This document shows positions 12,115 through 23,848 of a stretch of 64,000 nt of DNA, piece after piece. Each line of letters begins with the position of its first letter. Positions within the stretch are counted from its first letter, which is position 1. Source of the stretch: Fasciolopsis buskii (Eukaryota > Platyhelminthes > Trematoda > Plagiorchiida > Fasciolidae). The translations under genes and the position numbers were made by a program. The notes under the pieces are model-generated. The model saw only the letters and a list, made by a program, of their open reading frames with translations, was not told the DNA's origin and did no database searches. Location: assembly GCA_008360955.1 (NCBI GenBank), contig LUCM01010405.1, positions 124,001 through 188,000 on the forward strand. Direction: 5' to 3'.

Positions 12115-14522
12115 TTCATCATCATCACCGATCAGCGTAAAACAGCAAGGCAAGCCTCACTGACCGCTGCCTTTTCCCCATGATTACAGGATTCTACAAA
12201 AACATTGAATATCCAAGGGGAACAGGGAGTGGGCCTACACAGGCGGGAAAACATAACACGCTGCTGCAGACAACAAACCGAACACAGTTTAACTGTAAAA
12301 ACGCACATGTTTTCAATCAGTCTGATTCGATAGAAAATGGACACATGATCGCCACTGTTCGCGGTTCACTGCCATATCCTTAAATGTCTCCAGCCAACCA
12401 GTTGATAAGTCTTTCGGACCCCAACCACGAAGACATGAGACATCCACTTCACCTAAGTTCGCTGTACATTTTCTCATCCGACTTTGCCGCGTCATCTGTT
12501 GACCTCCACAAGGTTTCTTCCATTCCTTGGGAGGAACACCAAATACGGCACCGTATGGTAGACGAGTGTTCGCCATACGCAACACGTGACCCAACCAGCG
12601 TAGTCTACTAAGTTTCATACGATGAAACAATGTATTCTCAGAATTGGCGCCTAGTATTAGATTCCTGACCTCTACATTACTCACCCGGTCACTCCATCCA
12701 ATCTTAGCCATACTACGTAGACATCGGTAGTCGAAAACCTCCAACCGACGAACATCTCCCACACGCATACACCATGTCTCACGACCGTACAGCAGAACTG
12801 AGTACACTGCGGCACAGTACACACTACTTTCCAACTTCAGTGAAATATCAAGCCGACGCTACAAATGCTTTAGTCCAGCGTAAGCTGCTCCATCCTTAGA
12901 TATACGCGTATTTATCTCTACCGCCGAGCTACCATCGTTCGACTCTCATCTACCAAGGTAGGTGAAACGGTCCACAGTCGTTAGTCCTTCTCCGCTCAGC
13001 ACCAATGTCGGCACGACTGCCGTCCAGTCCTGTAACACCACTTTGAACTTTGAAGGTGCAAAGCACATGCCAAAGCGAGCAAGCGACCTCGAGACTCTAT
13101 CTAATGCGCGTTGTGCATGATACGCCGATTCGAACAGGCACACAACATCATCTGCGTAATCTAGATCACACAGCTCTTCGCCATTTCCCAGCACGGCCCC
13201 ATATTCTGGAGATCTCCTAAAGTATCCTCCATCACCTCGTCCATGACGAAGGTGAACAGGAATGGAGAGACGGTAGTCCATTGTCGAACGCTGCTAGCCG
13301 TTTCGAATGAACTTGATAGTTCATAGTATACCCTCACGCGACCATAGCTATGCGAGTACAATACTCGCAACAGGTTCACGAACTTCGCTGGCACACCCTT
13401 CCAGTGGAGAAGAGCACTGAATAGGGCTGTTCAATCCAATGAGTCGAACGCCTCTTTCAAATCCAGGATGACTACGATCGTAGGGCGGTGGTGGGTGTGA
13501 CGCGTTTCGAGTAACTGCCGAAGAGTGAATACCTGGTCGATGCAACCCGGACCTGGACAAAATGCGGCTTGCTGTTCGCGGAGATACTCTCGCGAATTGG
13601 TATCAAACGACGCAGTATTATCCAACCTAACACCTTAGCAACTATCGGAACTAAACTAATTCCTCGATGATTACTACAGTCAATCCGTGTGCTTTTCTTG
13701 AAGATAGGTACAGACAGTGACTCACCCCACGATAACGGGATACGATCCTCTTTCCAAACATCAGAATGCAAGGAAGTAAGTAATTTCACCAGAGCTTCCC
13801 CAGCCAATTTGAAGAGAATTGGGGGAAGGTCGTCGGAACCGGCTGCTTTCCCTCTCTTCGGAAGCCGAATATTCGACTGCACTTCCACTTCCGTTGGGGG
13901 ATCAAGTGACACCTCTCAAGGATTTCTGGTTGCAGACGTCGGACTAAATACGTTAGCGTGAGGCCAGCTAAACTGGTCCTTGAAGTGCTCTGCCCAACGG
14001 TCCAGTCTTTCCTGTCTACCATGAATGATTTGTCCAGTCCTATCGCACACGACTCCACTAACCGAAGTTCGCCACCCACCGCTGTCGCGTATAAGCTTAA
14101 ACAGTCTTTGACTGTTACCTGAAGCAGATGCTTCCTCCATCTTTTCAGCTACCTTAAGCCACCAGTTTTCGCAGTCATTCTTCAGGCTTCTCGTCAACTG
14201 ACGCTGCAACGGTCGACACACTTTATTCACTTTATTGCAGTTAGGGAACTGGCATTTTTGCTCCATTCGACCCAGCGACCCTTGCGAGATCCAGTGTCTT
14301 TGGTGAACGCTAGGTCTAGGATCACAGGCAAAATCTGGTGACATGCATAGCCTGCTTGATTTGAGCCAATGCTCGTCTACATTGCTGCTCGTTGGAGTTT
14401 CTAGTTCCCCGGATAGTTTCTGTTCGTAGCTGTTGCGAACAGCCGAATCAGACAAACGTTCGGCAGCCAATCGGGTTTGAGGAGCACGTCGATGACCGCT
14501 GAGCTGCTGCAAAAATCGCATT
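12115..14522 (-). mobile_element. RTE1 non-LTR retrotransposon copy R1 (linker, RT, C-terminal region, 3' UTR)
   Basis: The longest RTE1 copy here. Read on the - strand: a linker ORF (14,521-13,916); the RT N-terminal part with SNHRGISLVPIVAKVLG (about 13,670); DLKEAFDSLD (13,460); a damaged B motif SVRQWTTVSPF where RTEs normally have GVRQGCPLSPF; CDLDYADDVVCLFES (13,150); and the C-terminal region with YSVLLYGRETW and the RLRWLGHVLRM block (12,834-12,313). The endonuclease is missing, so the copy is 5' truncated. Disabling lesions: a stop directly after DSLD, a frameshift before LDYADD, and stops after FTYLGR and KHL. The 3' end runs into a short GAT/ATC repeat near 12,118, as expected for RTE elements. 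Confidence 0.92.
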
Positions 14523-14888
14523 AAAATTCGAAGATTTTACTGGGGATAACGGTAAGAGTTATTGGTCCATTGCTGATGGGAAGTTGCCGGCTATCCTTTT
14601 TGCAGATTCTTGCTGTAATTAGTTTCTCCCACGTGGAAGGACAAGTGCCACTGTCCACGCAAACCTAGAAGAGAGATGTAAACGGGGTGGCTAGTGTTAC
14701 AAAGCTTTCTTTTAGTATGCCGGGATGAAGCCGATCGGGTCCCATGGTGCAGTATTTGTTTAGGTAGCGAAGACCCTTTAGCACTGCGCTTGGGTTGTCT
14801 GTTATATGACATAGGGTAGAGACCAACGAGAGAGGCAACGCTTCCTGGGCCTGGGGATTTAGATCCTTGGGACAAATGAACTATCATC
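14523..14888 (-). mobile_element. CR1-like LINE RT fragment directly 5' of RTE copy R1
   Basis: On the - strand the frames give GLRYLNKYCTMGPDRLHPGI followed by GTCPSTWEKLITARICKK and ITLTVIPSKIFE. These are the N-terminal RT blocks of CR1-type LINEs (the LGPDGIHP, W..A.I.PI.KK and RPISLT..PSKI motifs, several residues decayed). It ends at about 14,523, exactly where RTE1 sequence begins, so the RTE truncation point sits inside a CR1 relic. Confidence 0.8.
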
Positions 14889-15249
14889 NACATTTCGCCA
14901 TTGAATTTGAAGCACTTGTAAGGGAGAAAGTCCCGTAGTTAATGGTCTGTATTGGCTATGATTTATCCGGACGATATTCTCGCAAAAGTTATGGCTTCCA
15001 TTCCGTTTCCCAACGTCAAGGACTGACCATCTCCGTCTGTCTTCCGAAGAAAAGCGTATACAGGGGATCGATCTGTGTAACACTTCTCGCTTATATTAAC
15101 TTTTTCAAGTTCAATTCGTCGTTCTGCACCTTACCTCCGAGCTTTTGATGGAATTGTCCCACTATTTTGTAGCAGTACTAAGCAAACACCAGTAGTCGGA
15201 CGCTAACGGTCTCTACGCACTTTCTATCCACAACTGTCATGCTCCATAG
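14750..15249 (-). repeat. Left arm of a large inverted repeat
   Basis: Nearly identical in reverse orientation to 18,136-18,495 plus 18,979-19,114. Homology stops at CTATGGAGCATGACAG on the outer-spacer side (15,249 versus 18,136). Together with the RTE part (12,313-13,120 versus 19,117-19,924) this makes an interrupted inverted duplication with a spacer of about 2.9 kb. Confidence 0.9.
14889..14889. other. Single ambiguous base (N) at a deletion junction
   Basis: The only N in the window. Sequence on its two sides matches two segments of the inverted partner (up to 18,495 and from 18,979 onward) that are separated there by about 483 bp. The base therefore marks either a closed gap or a real deletion. 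Confidence 0.9.
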
Positions 15250-18135
15250 TTTTGCAGAACTGACTTTTGATATTTATGTGTATGCATGTTTGTGGTTATA
15301 TACACTAATCTGCGTGCAAATCGTGACTTGGGGACCGTGACGAACAAGCGAGAGAACAAACGATGAGATATTTATCGCACTTGTTAACTCTTTCAGATCC
15401 ATTCTTCTCATCGTCGACTGTCTGTGGTGTCCATGATTCCTCTATAGGTACCGATTACTCATTGTCAGTTTTTCGTTCGAGGATGTGCCGGCGGCCTTTG
15501 GTTAACCACTTTCGACCTGTAGGGCAGCAGCCCTGTTCCAGGCGGTCCGGTGGCCAGTTGGCCGGTTCACGCGGCTCTTCTGGTTAGCTTCGCTTGTTTC
15601 GTAAGGCACTAAAAGGAGCACTGGTCTTATTTCATTGGAAGACTACACTCCAAGTCACAGCTCCGCCATCAGGTCTTTTAGAGAAGATCCACCACGCCCT
15701 CTAGACCGTCGCTGTTTGTATGCGGTCCCTCATTCCGTGTAGCTAGGACCACCTTAATCATGGCTGGCCACTAATATTGGTGGCCTTTTCATTTTCTGCA
15801 ATCCAGAAACGTGCCAGGTGGCATGCAGTTCTGTCTTGAGTCCCGGTGACGAGTGTCTAAATATAGTTTTTCAGACATCCATCACTTCACCTGTTCCTCA
15901 CACTTCTGAGTTCTTTTAGTTGCTTGCTATTCCATGAAAGGTGATAATTAGATGGCTTGCCTTTCGCATATCGGTAAGCTTGCTGACTGCTCATGGCAAT
16001 CCCAGGGTAAAACGAATTTGAAGGGTTGAAGCGCAGTGAATTCTGCGATTCAGCGGTCCAAGAAAGAATACTATTAGTAATGGTTGCCTGTCCTATGATC
16101 TGTTCTGTTATGGCCTGATTTTGGGAAAGCATCGGACGTCGGTTTCGCTATCAGTTGAATAAACGGATCCTTTTTCCTTTTCAGTCGTGGTTGGCTCGAT
16201 TATTTTCGGAGTCCTGAAAATAGATCTCTGGTTTTCCTCTAGTCGTTATTATCAGTATGGCTCTGTTATGTCGCCGTGATGAGATTCCTTGTGAAAAACT
16301 TGGTAGGCTTTATTTCTCTGATTTTACGCTGTCTCAGACGAATTTTTCTTCAGTTCAATCAGGAAGATTAGTGATGCAGCAAATATGCAACGGGCATTGC
16401 TCTTGGAGAAACCTACAGTGCGGCATTTGATTATTCAGCTGAAGACCCTACAGATTTCTGCAAGCGATGCTGTCATTCCCGGGTACTTCGTGAAATACTG
16501 AATTTTATGGTGATAGATGTGCTTCGGTCAGGACTCAATCTGGTGAAGTGCCTCATCGGTTGGTATGTGATGTTCGACTGACGATAGTGCTACTTTGTAG
16601 GTTTTTAGGCTGCTCGACAAGGTCGTGAAACCAATTGCCATCAAGTACTTAGTACATCGGCGGAATCAAAACATTTTCTCGAAATATATCCTTTTCCGGT
16701 TATTGTCGCATTTATCGTGCTCAGCTTTATGTATGAGGCAATGAAAGGATGCTCCCAGGAGTCCTTGATTCCTGTGTTAACTTTGAACACATCCATCCAT
16801 CTGAAAATTGTAACAAAAATGAACACAAGCACAAGTGAGCATCTCATTTTTCTCGCTGTCCGGAAGAAACTTGAAATGCCGCCCATCAGTTGGTTAATAA
16901 GTGTACTGGTGTTTTCCCTCAATCTTTTTCATGCAATTTTCCAGGTTCCCAAATCGCGTAGTTCTTTTTCCAGTTGTCCTAAATTTCTTATATCGGAACC
17001 TAAACGGCTGTCTTATGCGCCCGCGTTCTTCTACGAGCTCTCGCTCGAAGAAAATGCTTTTTCATCCTAGAAAATGAGTTTTTTGATTTGGTGATTAGCC
17101 CAGGCAACTTGTCCTCCTTTTCCGAGATTTTTCTTCAAAGGATCCTTGCTGTCTCTTTCGTGCTCGTGCCGTTAGGCTCTTATTAAGCTGCTTTCGCATA
17201 CTTGACGTACTTCGGAATTTGAATGCATCCTTATTATACCGTTTCACATCCGTAATACTTTTTACCTTTAGATTCCTGATTGAAAAGTCTTGAAACACCG
17301 ATTCAGGTACTCTTTCTCCGGAAACTGGTCATTTTTTAGAGTTTCTCCAGTACTCTAAACGCCGGCTCACCGAAAGTGGACAGGGTTTCCCGTGTAACGC
17401 TTCAACTGACTGGTGATAAGCGTTGTTCTTCGTGGATTGATGTGTGTATTACTTTCTTTCTCGATGTATTCATGGTACTGGTTACGGCCTCCCCCTGAAG
17501 ACAGACTCCGATGAAAACACTAAACGTTCATAAGAAGCAAGCGGTACTGTAACATGTAAGATCTCTGCGATCCTTCGACTTCGTTAGTTTCAAGAACAGC
17601 AACATCCCTGCTTATCGCCGTGCTTATGATTATCCTTTTCTGGAATTCATCACAAGTACATTTCATGATTCATTCCTTTCATTCTTCATTTCAATTTCGT
17701 AATCGAGATGAATATGGATATACCAGTATCCTCACCTGAGAACAGTGGTCTTGATAATTGGTCGGGCAGCAAATTGCTGGGCTTGGAACATTTGGACGAT
17801 GTTGTCTTTCTGACTGAAAATCCGAGTAAATTTCAAGCATCTCTCGACTGTCTGGACGGCAGTGTGTGTGCTGGATGAATTTGTCCCTTCATAGTGCAAA
17901 GTGCTGTTGCAGAACTGGACGTGCTAGAGGCCCAACTTCGTTCTTGCAGAAGAGCGGAATGGGGTGGGCAATTTTGTTATTTGGGAAGTTACAACACCAG
18001 GTGACCGTAAATCGGGTAATGTGCACTCGCGTATACCGAAGGCACTATCTTGAGACACCAGTGATATCGGCTAAGCATCCGGCTGTTGACCACTGATTCA
18101 CATCATATCGCAGCAGAAGGTTCTCTTCTCCTATG
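15250..18135. other. Spacer between inverted repeat arms; no gene recognised
   Basis: Apart from repeat G (16,600-16,797) I see only short, unconvincing open frames on both strands. No splice-bounded exon could be argued with confidence. Confidence 0.45.
16600..16797 (-). repeat. Dispersed repeat G, copy 2
   Basis: Inverted match to 9,586-9,775; the frame encoding ITGKGYISRKCFDSADVL is retained. Here it is not attached to an RTE fragment, so the two are separate units that happen to abut at 9.6 kb. Confidence 0.75.
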
Positions 18136-19114
18136 CTATGGAGCATGACAGTTGTGGATAGAAAGTGCGTAGAGACCGTTAGCGTCCGACTACTGGTGTT
18201 TGCTTAGTACTGCTACAAAATAGTGGGACAATTCCATCAAAAGCTCGGAGGTAAGGTGCAGAACGACGAATTGAACTTGAAAAAGTTAATATAAGCGAGA
18301 AGTGTTACACAGATCGATCCCCTGTATACGCTTTTCTTCGGAAGACAGACGGAGATGGTCAGTCCTTGACGTTGGGAAACGGAATGGAAGCCATAACTTT
18401 TGCGAGAATATCGTCCGGATAAATCATAGCCAATACAGACCATTAACTACGGGACTTTCTCCCTTACAAGTGCTTCAAATTCAATGGCGAAATGTACCAA
18501 CAAATTAAAGAGACGCTGATGAGTTCATCCATTTCTTGATTTCCGGCTGAAGTCGCAATGCCAGCCCGGAAAGACTGACTAAGCTCCAATAAACTGTGTA
18601 CTGCAGCACAACGGTAGCGAAAATCCCAAACAGGTCTAGCACCACTGTTCCTCCAGTCTTTTCTGAAAGCCAGGGAAGCAGATCAGCCCCTAGGAGTCCT
18701 GCCACCCAAACTAGAGGGTATCCCTACTTGGAAACCAACCACCTCTGTCATACCACGGGCTTACACTACCACAGCGACCCACCAATTCCGGGGGTTTCTC
18801 TCATCTCATCCCCTTCAGTATCATTCCCATTGACGCCTAAATCAAATGCTCTTTGCAGTTCTGCACTAACTCTGGAGCATGTGCTCAAGCACTCAACATC
18901 TTGCAGAACCCATATCTAGGCCACGGGTTTCCAAGTACAAATGCCGAGGTTGTGTGACTGCAGAAACCCATCTCAAAGGATGATAGTTCATTTGTCCCAA
19001 GGATCTGAATCCCCAGGCCCAGGAAGCGTTGCCTCTCTCGTTGGTCTCTACCCTATGTCATATAACAGACAACCCAAGCGCAGTGCTAAAGGGTCTTCGC
19101 TACCTAAACAAATA
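18136..19114 (+). repeat. Right arm of the inverted repeat (CR1-associated segment with extra 483 bp)
   Basis: Reverse-complement partner of 14,750-15,249. It contains a segment, 18,496-18,978, that has no counterpart in the left arm, where an N stands in its place. The end of this arm carries the same CR1-like RT start (CTACCTAAACAAATA) before switching directly to RTE1 sequence at 19,115-19,117. Confidence 0.9.
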
Positions 19115-20110
19115 CGTCATGCACAACGCGCATTAGATAGAGTCTCGAGGTCGCTTGCTCGCTTTGGCATGTGCTTTGCACCTTCAAAGTTCAAAGTGGT
19201 GTTACAGGACTGGACGGCAGTCGTGCCGTCATTGGTGCTGAGCGGAGAAGGACTAACGACTGTGGACCGTTTCACCTACCTTGGTAGATGAGAGTCGAAC
19301 GGTGGTAGCTCGGCGGTAGAGATAAATACGCGTATATCTAAGGATGGAGCAGCTTACGCTGGACTAAAGCATTTGTAGCGTCGGCTTGATATTTCACTGA
19401 AGTTGGAAAGTAGTGTGTACTGTGCCGCAGTGTACTCAGTTCTGCTGTACGGTCGTGAGACATGGTGTATGCGTGTGGGAGATGTTCGTCGGTTGGAGGT
19501 TTTCGACTACCGATGTCTACGTAGTATGGCTAAGATTGGATGGAGTGACCGGGTGAGTAATGTAGAGGTCAGGAATCTAATACTAGGCGCCAATTCTGAG
19601 AATACATTGTTTCATCGTATGAAACTTAGTAGACTACGCTGGTTGGGTCACGTGTTGCGTATGGCGAACACTCGTCTACCATACGGTGCCGTATTTGGTG
19701 TTCCTCCCAAGGAATGGAAGAAACCTTGTGGAGGTCAACAGATGACGCGGCAAAGTCGGATGAGAAAATGTACAGCGAACTTAGGTGAAGTGGATGTCTC
19801 ATGTCTTCGTGGTTGGGGTCCGAAAGACTTATCAACTGGTTGGCTGGAGACATTTAAGGATATGGCAGTGAACCGCGAACAGTGGCGATCATGTGTCCAT
19901 TTTCTATCGAATCAGAATGATTGATAGGGTACGTTTGTAAAGTTGTACTGTGTTCTATGTGTTGGCTACCAGAGCAACTTTTTCCATTTGTTTTGCATGG
20001 ATATTCGCTGTTTTCATAGAATAATTTTACCCTGGGGAAAAGGCAGCGGTCAGTGGCGCTTTTCGCTGTTTGTCGCTGAGCGGTGATATTGATAATTGCT
20101 TTGTGTATGC
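19115..20110 (+). mobile_element. RTE1 copy R2 (C-terminal RT region and diverged 3' UTR)
   Basis: Begins inside the post-YADD region (HAQRALDRVSRSLARFG) and continues through FTYLGR-stop, KHL-stop and the YSVLLYGRETW to CVHFLSNQND tail. The 173-codon C-terminal block equals that of R1 except for the penultimate residue (N for T). Downstream of that block the 3' UTR is clearly different from R1 until the terminal GGGGAAAAGGCAGCGGTCAG block (20,034-20,056). Relative to R1 it looks like the same CR1-RTE composite with 13,121-14,752 deleted. Confidence 0.9.
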
Positions 20111-21127
20111 TCTTTCACAGGAAATGATTCTGTTATGTCCCTATTTATTTCGATTACGAATCTGAGATGATGGATAAAAAGAATGAATAATGATAAATAG
20201 TTCTGGTAAATTCGGCTAAAGAACCACCATAAGCACGATGATAAGCACAGACTTTGCAGTTCTAAAGGTTAAAGAAATCGGAAGATCGCAGACCAGATCT
20301 TCGATCTCACAATGACACTTGCTTCTTATGGACGTTTAGCGCTGGAAACGCCACATGGCAAACAATGGGAACACCACCATCCTTTAATGTAGTTGGCGAC
20401 CTTCTAGGTTTCTTAAGCCCAACTCTTCCCACATAAGTAGAACTACTTGGAAGTCAGCTTAGAATTACGCAGAAAAGTTATGGGGAATGAATATGCTTCT
20501 CTTGGTTCTGTTTTGGAAGACGGTAAACGGAAATGGTTTGCGCTACCAGTATCTGACGCTCTCCCATGTATTGTGAAAATTTTACTCATTGATTGTTGAT
20601 GCTTGTATGGCCCTTTTTGCATCTCTTCTGCAGGTAATGGTCAACACAGGGCCGAAGGAATTCTTTTGTTTGTGTTCATTCACCGCTAGTTATTCATAGT
20701 TCCAGTTCTCAAATTTGATATCATACAACAGCCGGAAACGAGGGCTACTCTCACGCAATCGGTTTCACACCCATATCAGTTGTTAAGCTGTCATTTATGG
20801 ATGTTGCTGTAGAATTAGGGGTCTCAGACCGAATTATGCAAAATCAGTTCACCTTAACTTTTCTTTTGATTCAAATACATATGAAACATTTTATAGCAAT
20901 GAGGTACGGATATTCTATTTCGTCGCAACAGATCTGTGACCAATTTGAAGTAAGTATACCCTGTTTTGCTCTTTAAATGCCTGATAAACGAGTATACCTC
21001 ATAAAATTAAGATTTTGCATAATTTTGCGGCTATTGTAGGTAAGTGAACGGAGTTCATTTCAATTTTTACAATCACTGCGCTTGCACCAACCTCCTTCCG
21101 TTTTGGTTTCTGCCTCACACCAGCATG
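20111..21127. other. No feature recognised
   Basis: AT-rich unique-looking sequence between two RTE copies. No domain or reliable exon seen. Confidence 0.4.
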
Positions 21128-21665
21128 GACCATATATTCATTCTTTGGCAGTTACTCGAAACGCGTCACACCCACCACCGCCCTACGATCGTAGTCATCC
21201 TGGATTTGAAAGAGGCGTTCGACTCATTGGATTGAACAGCCCTATTCAGTGCTCTTCTCCACTGGAAGGGTGTGCCAGCGAAGTTCGTGAACCTGTTGCG
21301 AGTATTGTACTCGCATAGCTATGGTCGCGTGAGGGTATACTATGAACTATCAAGTTCATTCGAAACGGCTAGCAGCGTTCGACAATGGACTACCGTCTCT
21401 CCATTCCTGTTCACCTTCGTCATGGACGAGGTGATGGAGGATACTTTAGGAGATCTCCAGAATATGGGGCCGTGCTGGGAAATGGCGAAGAGCTGTGTGA
21501 TCAAGATTACGCAGATGATGTTGTGTGCCTGTTCTACTCCGCGTAACCTTGGATATTCACTGTTTTTATAGAAACTTGTGACTACGGCGAAAAGGCAGTG
21601 GTCAGTGAGGCTTGGTTTTGCTGTTTAGCGTTGACGGATGACGAAGATGATAATGATATCTGCGA
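21128..21665 (+). mobile_element. RTE1 copy R5 (RT core fused to 3' terminus)
   Basis: Carries the RT segment from LLETRHTHHRPTIVVILDLK through DSLD-stop, SVRQWTTVSPF and ITQMMLCAC, nearly identical to R1 and R3. At about 21,537 it jumps directly into the RTE 3' end (GGCAGTGGTCAGTGAGGCTT and a GAC/GAT-rich tail). The whole C-terminal region is therefore deleted internally and the 5' end is truncated. Confidence 0.88.
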
Positions 21666-21879
21666 ATAACGAGGAAAAACCGAAAGATTATAAGAGATAA
21701 AATTTACACATTGGTTAAGGTTACAATGAGATGCTCTCCGACCTGGTGTTGGGTTGCGCATTTACTTGACGGCGAGGTACATTGTATAACTTATCTCAGG
21801 CCGAGGATTCAACCATGCGCGAAGTGTCAGTGTTTATTGGTCAGACGAAGTGCCGTGTTGGCGAGTTTGGTTGATTTTT

Positions 21880-22240
21880 GCACAGACTGAAGCGCAAGAC
21901 GCAAGCGCTAGCGTCGCACGATGGCACAGGTGCAAAGCCTGTGGTCTCATAGGACACGAACACACACTGAGTGCTGGAGACAGCAGTTCGGGATCAAGTC
22001 TTTAAGCCCCGTAGTCGTACATCGAATGGAACGGAACTGCTTCTCCCTTGTGTGAGTGGCCACACAGAACAGAAAAATGTCACGGAATACGAACAGCTAG
22101 GCCAGCCCGCTAGCGGAACAGAGAAAACGAACACAAGGCACTACCGCGTGGTTATTGTTGACTCACCAATACAAGTCAGGTCAGAATTCAAGTGAGCTCT
22201 ATCGTTTTTATAGTTTTGTTGGGTGGTTTTGGTCGGTATT
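21880..22240 (-). repeat. Dispersed repeat E, copy 1 (TATA-like start region)
   Basis: Reverse complement aligns with 46,488-46,929. Shared blocks are an ACAAAACTATA-AA-CGATAG-GCTCAC start, a GCTAGCGGG(C/T)TGG block and a CGACTACG/CGACCACG-rich stretch. It may be a 5' UTR/promoter or LTR of an element; the parent is not identified. Confidence 0.6.
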
Positions 22241-23848
22241 TGGAGTAGCCAATCACGGAGCGAGTTTTGACGATTCTTTTCGCCGATATGTAAAATTTTT
22301 CAACCGCGCAATATTTAAAATAACGTAAGTTTTGAAATACTAAAAAAGAGCAAGTTCTTCTGGAAAATAAATAACAACTAAAATCTGCGGCACCAAAATC
22401 CCTAGAGTGGTATTTGACCACAACACGAAGTTGCTTCTGGTGTTCCTGGTTGATGATTGTAACTAGCAACTCTAACAGAAACATCATTCGAAGGAGAATT
22501 ATCCCAGCATATGGGCTCTAACTCAGCTTCGCGAACATTTTCTCGTTACTGCTTAAGTATGTGATTGAGATCCCTAATGGTTCTCCTGCTGGGCGGCCGG
22601 ACTCCCTTGCACTATCTGTTCACCAATTCAAATAGAATGCATGATACATACATCAACAGGTTAATTCTTTACTCTCCTCTTGTCAGATTTTAAATTGTGA
22701 CGATTGTGCTATTCGCATTTTACTTTCGACTTTATTTGCGGGAGGTCGGTAGCTACATCCCAATGAAACTCAAGGCTAGATTTCACTATTAGGGTTTAAA
22801 TAAATGAAATCGCTCTCGAGTTAATTCTTCCGCATTAGTGCATATCTTCCAAAAAGGAATATACCCCCCCTCGTTCAGCGTTGCCTGATACTAGACGTAG
22901 ACAATATAAAGGCGATAATCTTATCTTGTTTCTCCCCGGTTTGGCGTACAACATTGCGTTGCTGATTCGCAACGCAGCTGTATAGTATGATTTCGAACAT
23001 TCGAAACTTGAAAGAATCACATCTTTTCTTCCTCACTGAAATGTGACGTAGTATGACTGACAGGAGCTCGTGCTTATAACTGGTGTACGTTGTGATCAGC
23101 CGGAACTACTAGACAGTTTCAAGTCTTTTGCTGCCTTCTATGTATCTGAAGATGCCGTGCCTGGAAACACCGGGTGAAATAGCAGCCATATTTTTTGAAA
23201 TATGAGGGTCCTGGAAGAAATCACGATGTTGACAATGAGGACCGGAGACGACGGGCCTTCGAAGGACACTACAGCTAGTTTGGCTCATGCGTCACGTCTG
23301 ACATAGTAACTGATGACTGCGGAGATTAGCTTACGGTCTGATGTGAAATCGAAATGGTCCTTGCTCAGACTAACCAGACCGCTAGTCAATCACCATTGGC
23401 ATCAGTTGCCATGTCAGACGTGCTGCATTTCAGCGGCTGTGTATCTATCTTAAACTTGCATTTTCCCAAATCCACCTTACCTGGCTTCTCATTTCAGTGT
23501 GATTTTTTTAGAACTCAATGTTGAAATGATGTAAGGTAGACATTGATGTCCTCCGCGATGCAGATAGCTTGAGGTACAAATAATCAATGTTCTTCATAAT
23601 TGAAGATAGATCCAGCATTTGACTCAGAACTGATTCGAACAAGGTGAATGCTCTTATTTCGTCAGTAATCTCCTAAATTCCCCAGTGGTGACAAAACGGT
23701 GGAACCCAAAGGAGTACAGTTGACGGGTGACGGGAAATCTGTTCACTGTTTCCTACTTCTCAGTCGCTGGATTTGTCATCGCGTGATGTGCATATGTGTG
23801 AAATCACTCACTAACGATGACCACTTGTGCAATTTTATTTGGTTTTAG
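22241..23848. other. No feature recognised (likely intron/intergenic)
   Basis: Upstream of a confident exon at 23,849. I could not identify an earlier exon of that gene with any certainty. Confidence 0.4.

Noticed and set aside
12384..12611. Conserved 75-codon frame seen at four places (12.4, 19.6, 30.5, 41.0 kb)
   Set aside because: It is exactly antisense to the RTE1 C-terminal region; conservation reflects the element, not a gene.
18502..18560. CUGAUGAG string at 18,514 as another hammerhead
   Set aside because: No stem II closing with GAAA follows, and no stem I partner exists.
18505..18705. Hydrophobic 66-codon - strand frame
   Set aside because: Within the unique part of the inverted repeat arm, no splice or start context, no family.
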